Below are positions 5,858-6,021 of a stretch of DNA of 6,021 nucleotides, piece by piece; position 1 is the first letter of the stretch, and the number at the start of each line of letters is the position of its first letter. The notes under the pieces are model-generated. The model did no database searches. It saw only the letters and a program-made list of their open reading frames with translations, and had not been told where the DNA came from. The stretch is from Streptosporangiaceae bacterium (GTDB taxonomy: Bacteria > Actinomycetota > Actinomycetes > Streptosporangiales > Streptosporangiaceae): positions 1-6,021 of the forward strand of contig JASIGS010000241.1 in assembly GCA_030052355.1 (NCBI GenBank), written 5' to 3'. Both the position numbers and the translations under genes were made by a program.

Positions 5858-6021
5858 TCAGACCCCTCGAACTTCGGCGAGCCGGTTGACTGCGAACTGG
5901 TCGGTCCCGCTGGGGTCCCAGCAGACGGCGGCTTCCCATGCGGCCCGCGCTTGCGCGGCGATGTCGTACGCGTCTTCGTCGAGACCGGCGGCGTTGTGCG
6001 GGAGTGCCAGGTCGAGGTCGG
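5858..6021 (-). CDS. C-terminal end of an unidentified protein (partial, 53 residues)
   Basis: On the minus strand a frame open from the right edge ends at TGA (5860-5858). The 53 visible residues begin D-L-D-L-A-L-P-H-N and include A-A-W-E-A-A-V-C-W-D-P-S-G-T-D-Q-F-A-V-N-R-L-A-E-V. About four fifths of the third codon positions are G or C, and the composition is rich in Ala, Asp and Trp without long Arg/Pro runs, as expected for a real gene in this genome rather than an antisense shadow. The gene converges on the hydrolase gene, with 107 bases between stop codons. The tail looks helical and soluble. I do not recognise the family and the start lies beyond the window, so no function is proposed. 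Confidence 0.65.
   Translation of the reverse strand, partial: DLDLALPHNAAGLDEDAYDIAAQARAAWEAAVCWDPSGTDQFAVNRLAEVRGV

Overview
The window is about two-thirds G+C, with strongly G/C-biased third codon positions, GTG starts, and gene families (cyclase-STAND ATPases, Tat-exported purple acid phosphatases, a variant histidine phosphatase) that together suggest a high-GC actinobacterium. I cannot name a genus. There are no rRNA or tRNA genes, insertion sequences, CRISPR arrays or clear foreign islands.

Layout: (1) 1-843, minus strand: the N-terminal 281 residues of a Tat-exported purple acid phosphatase-like metallophosphoesterase, running off the left edge. (2) 844-1231: a 388-base non-coding divergent intergenic region. 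(3) 1232-1789, plus: a histidine-phosphatase-superfamily protein whose RHG signature has become T-H-S, best started at a GTG with a strong Shine-Dalgarno rather than at an upstream TTG. (4) 1869-4667, plus: a 932-residue class III nucleotide cyclase fused to a STAND-type ATPase and a TPR-like helical region. All six canonical cyclase catalytic positions are intact, and there is no C-terminal HTH domain. Its start looks leaderless. (5) 4830-5750, plus: a membrane-anchored or secreted alpha/beta hydrolase with its own SD and a plausible promoter, and with a TTA codon at residue 14. (6) 5858-6021, minus: the last 53 residues of an unidentified gene entering from the right edge and converging on the hydrolase gene.

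The three complete plus-strand genes are separated by 79 and 162 bases. A hairpin follows the phosphatase gene, and promoter-like sequences precede the cyclase and hydrolase genes, so they look like separately controlled neighbours rather than a tight operon. The most distinctive element is the cyclase-STAND-TPR protein, which resembles a signal-gated cAMP synthase; the adjacent envelope hydrolase and the two phosphatases have no demonstrated link to it. I found no convincing evidence for an entirely new multi-gene system.
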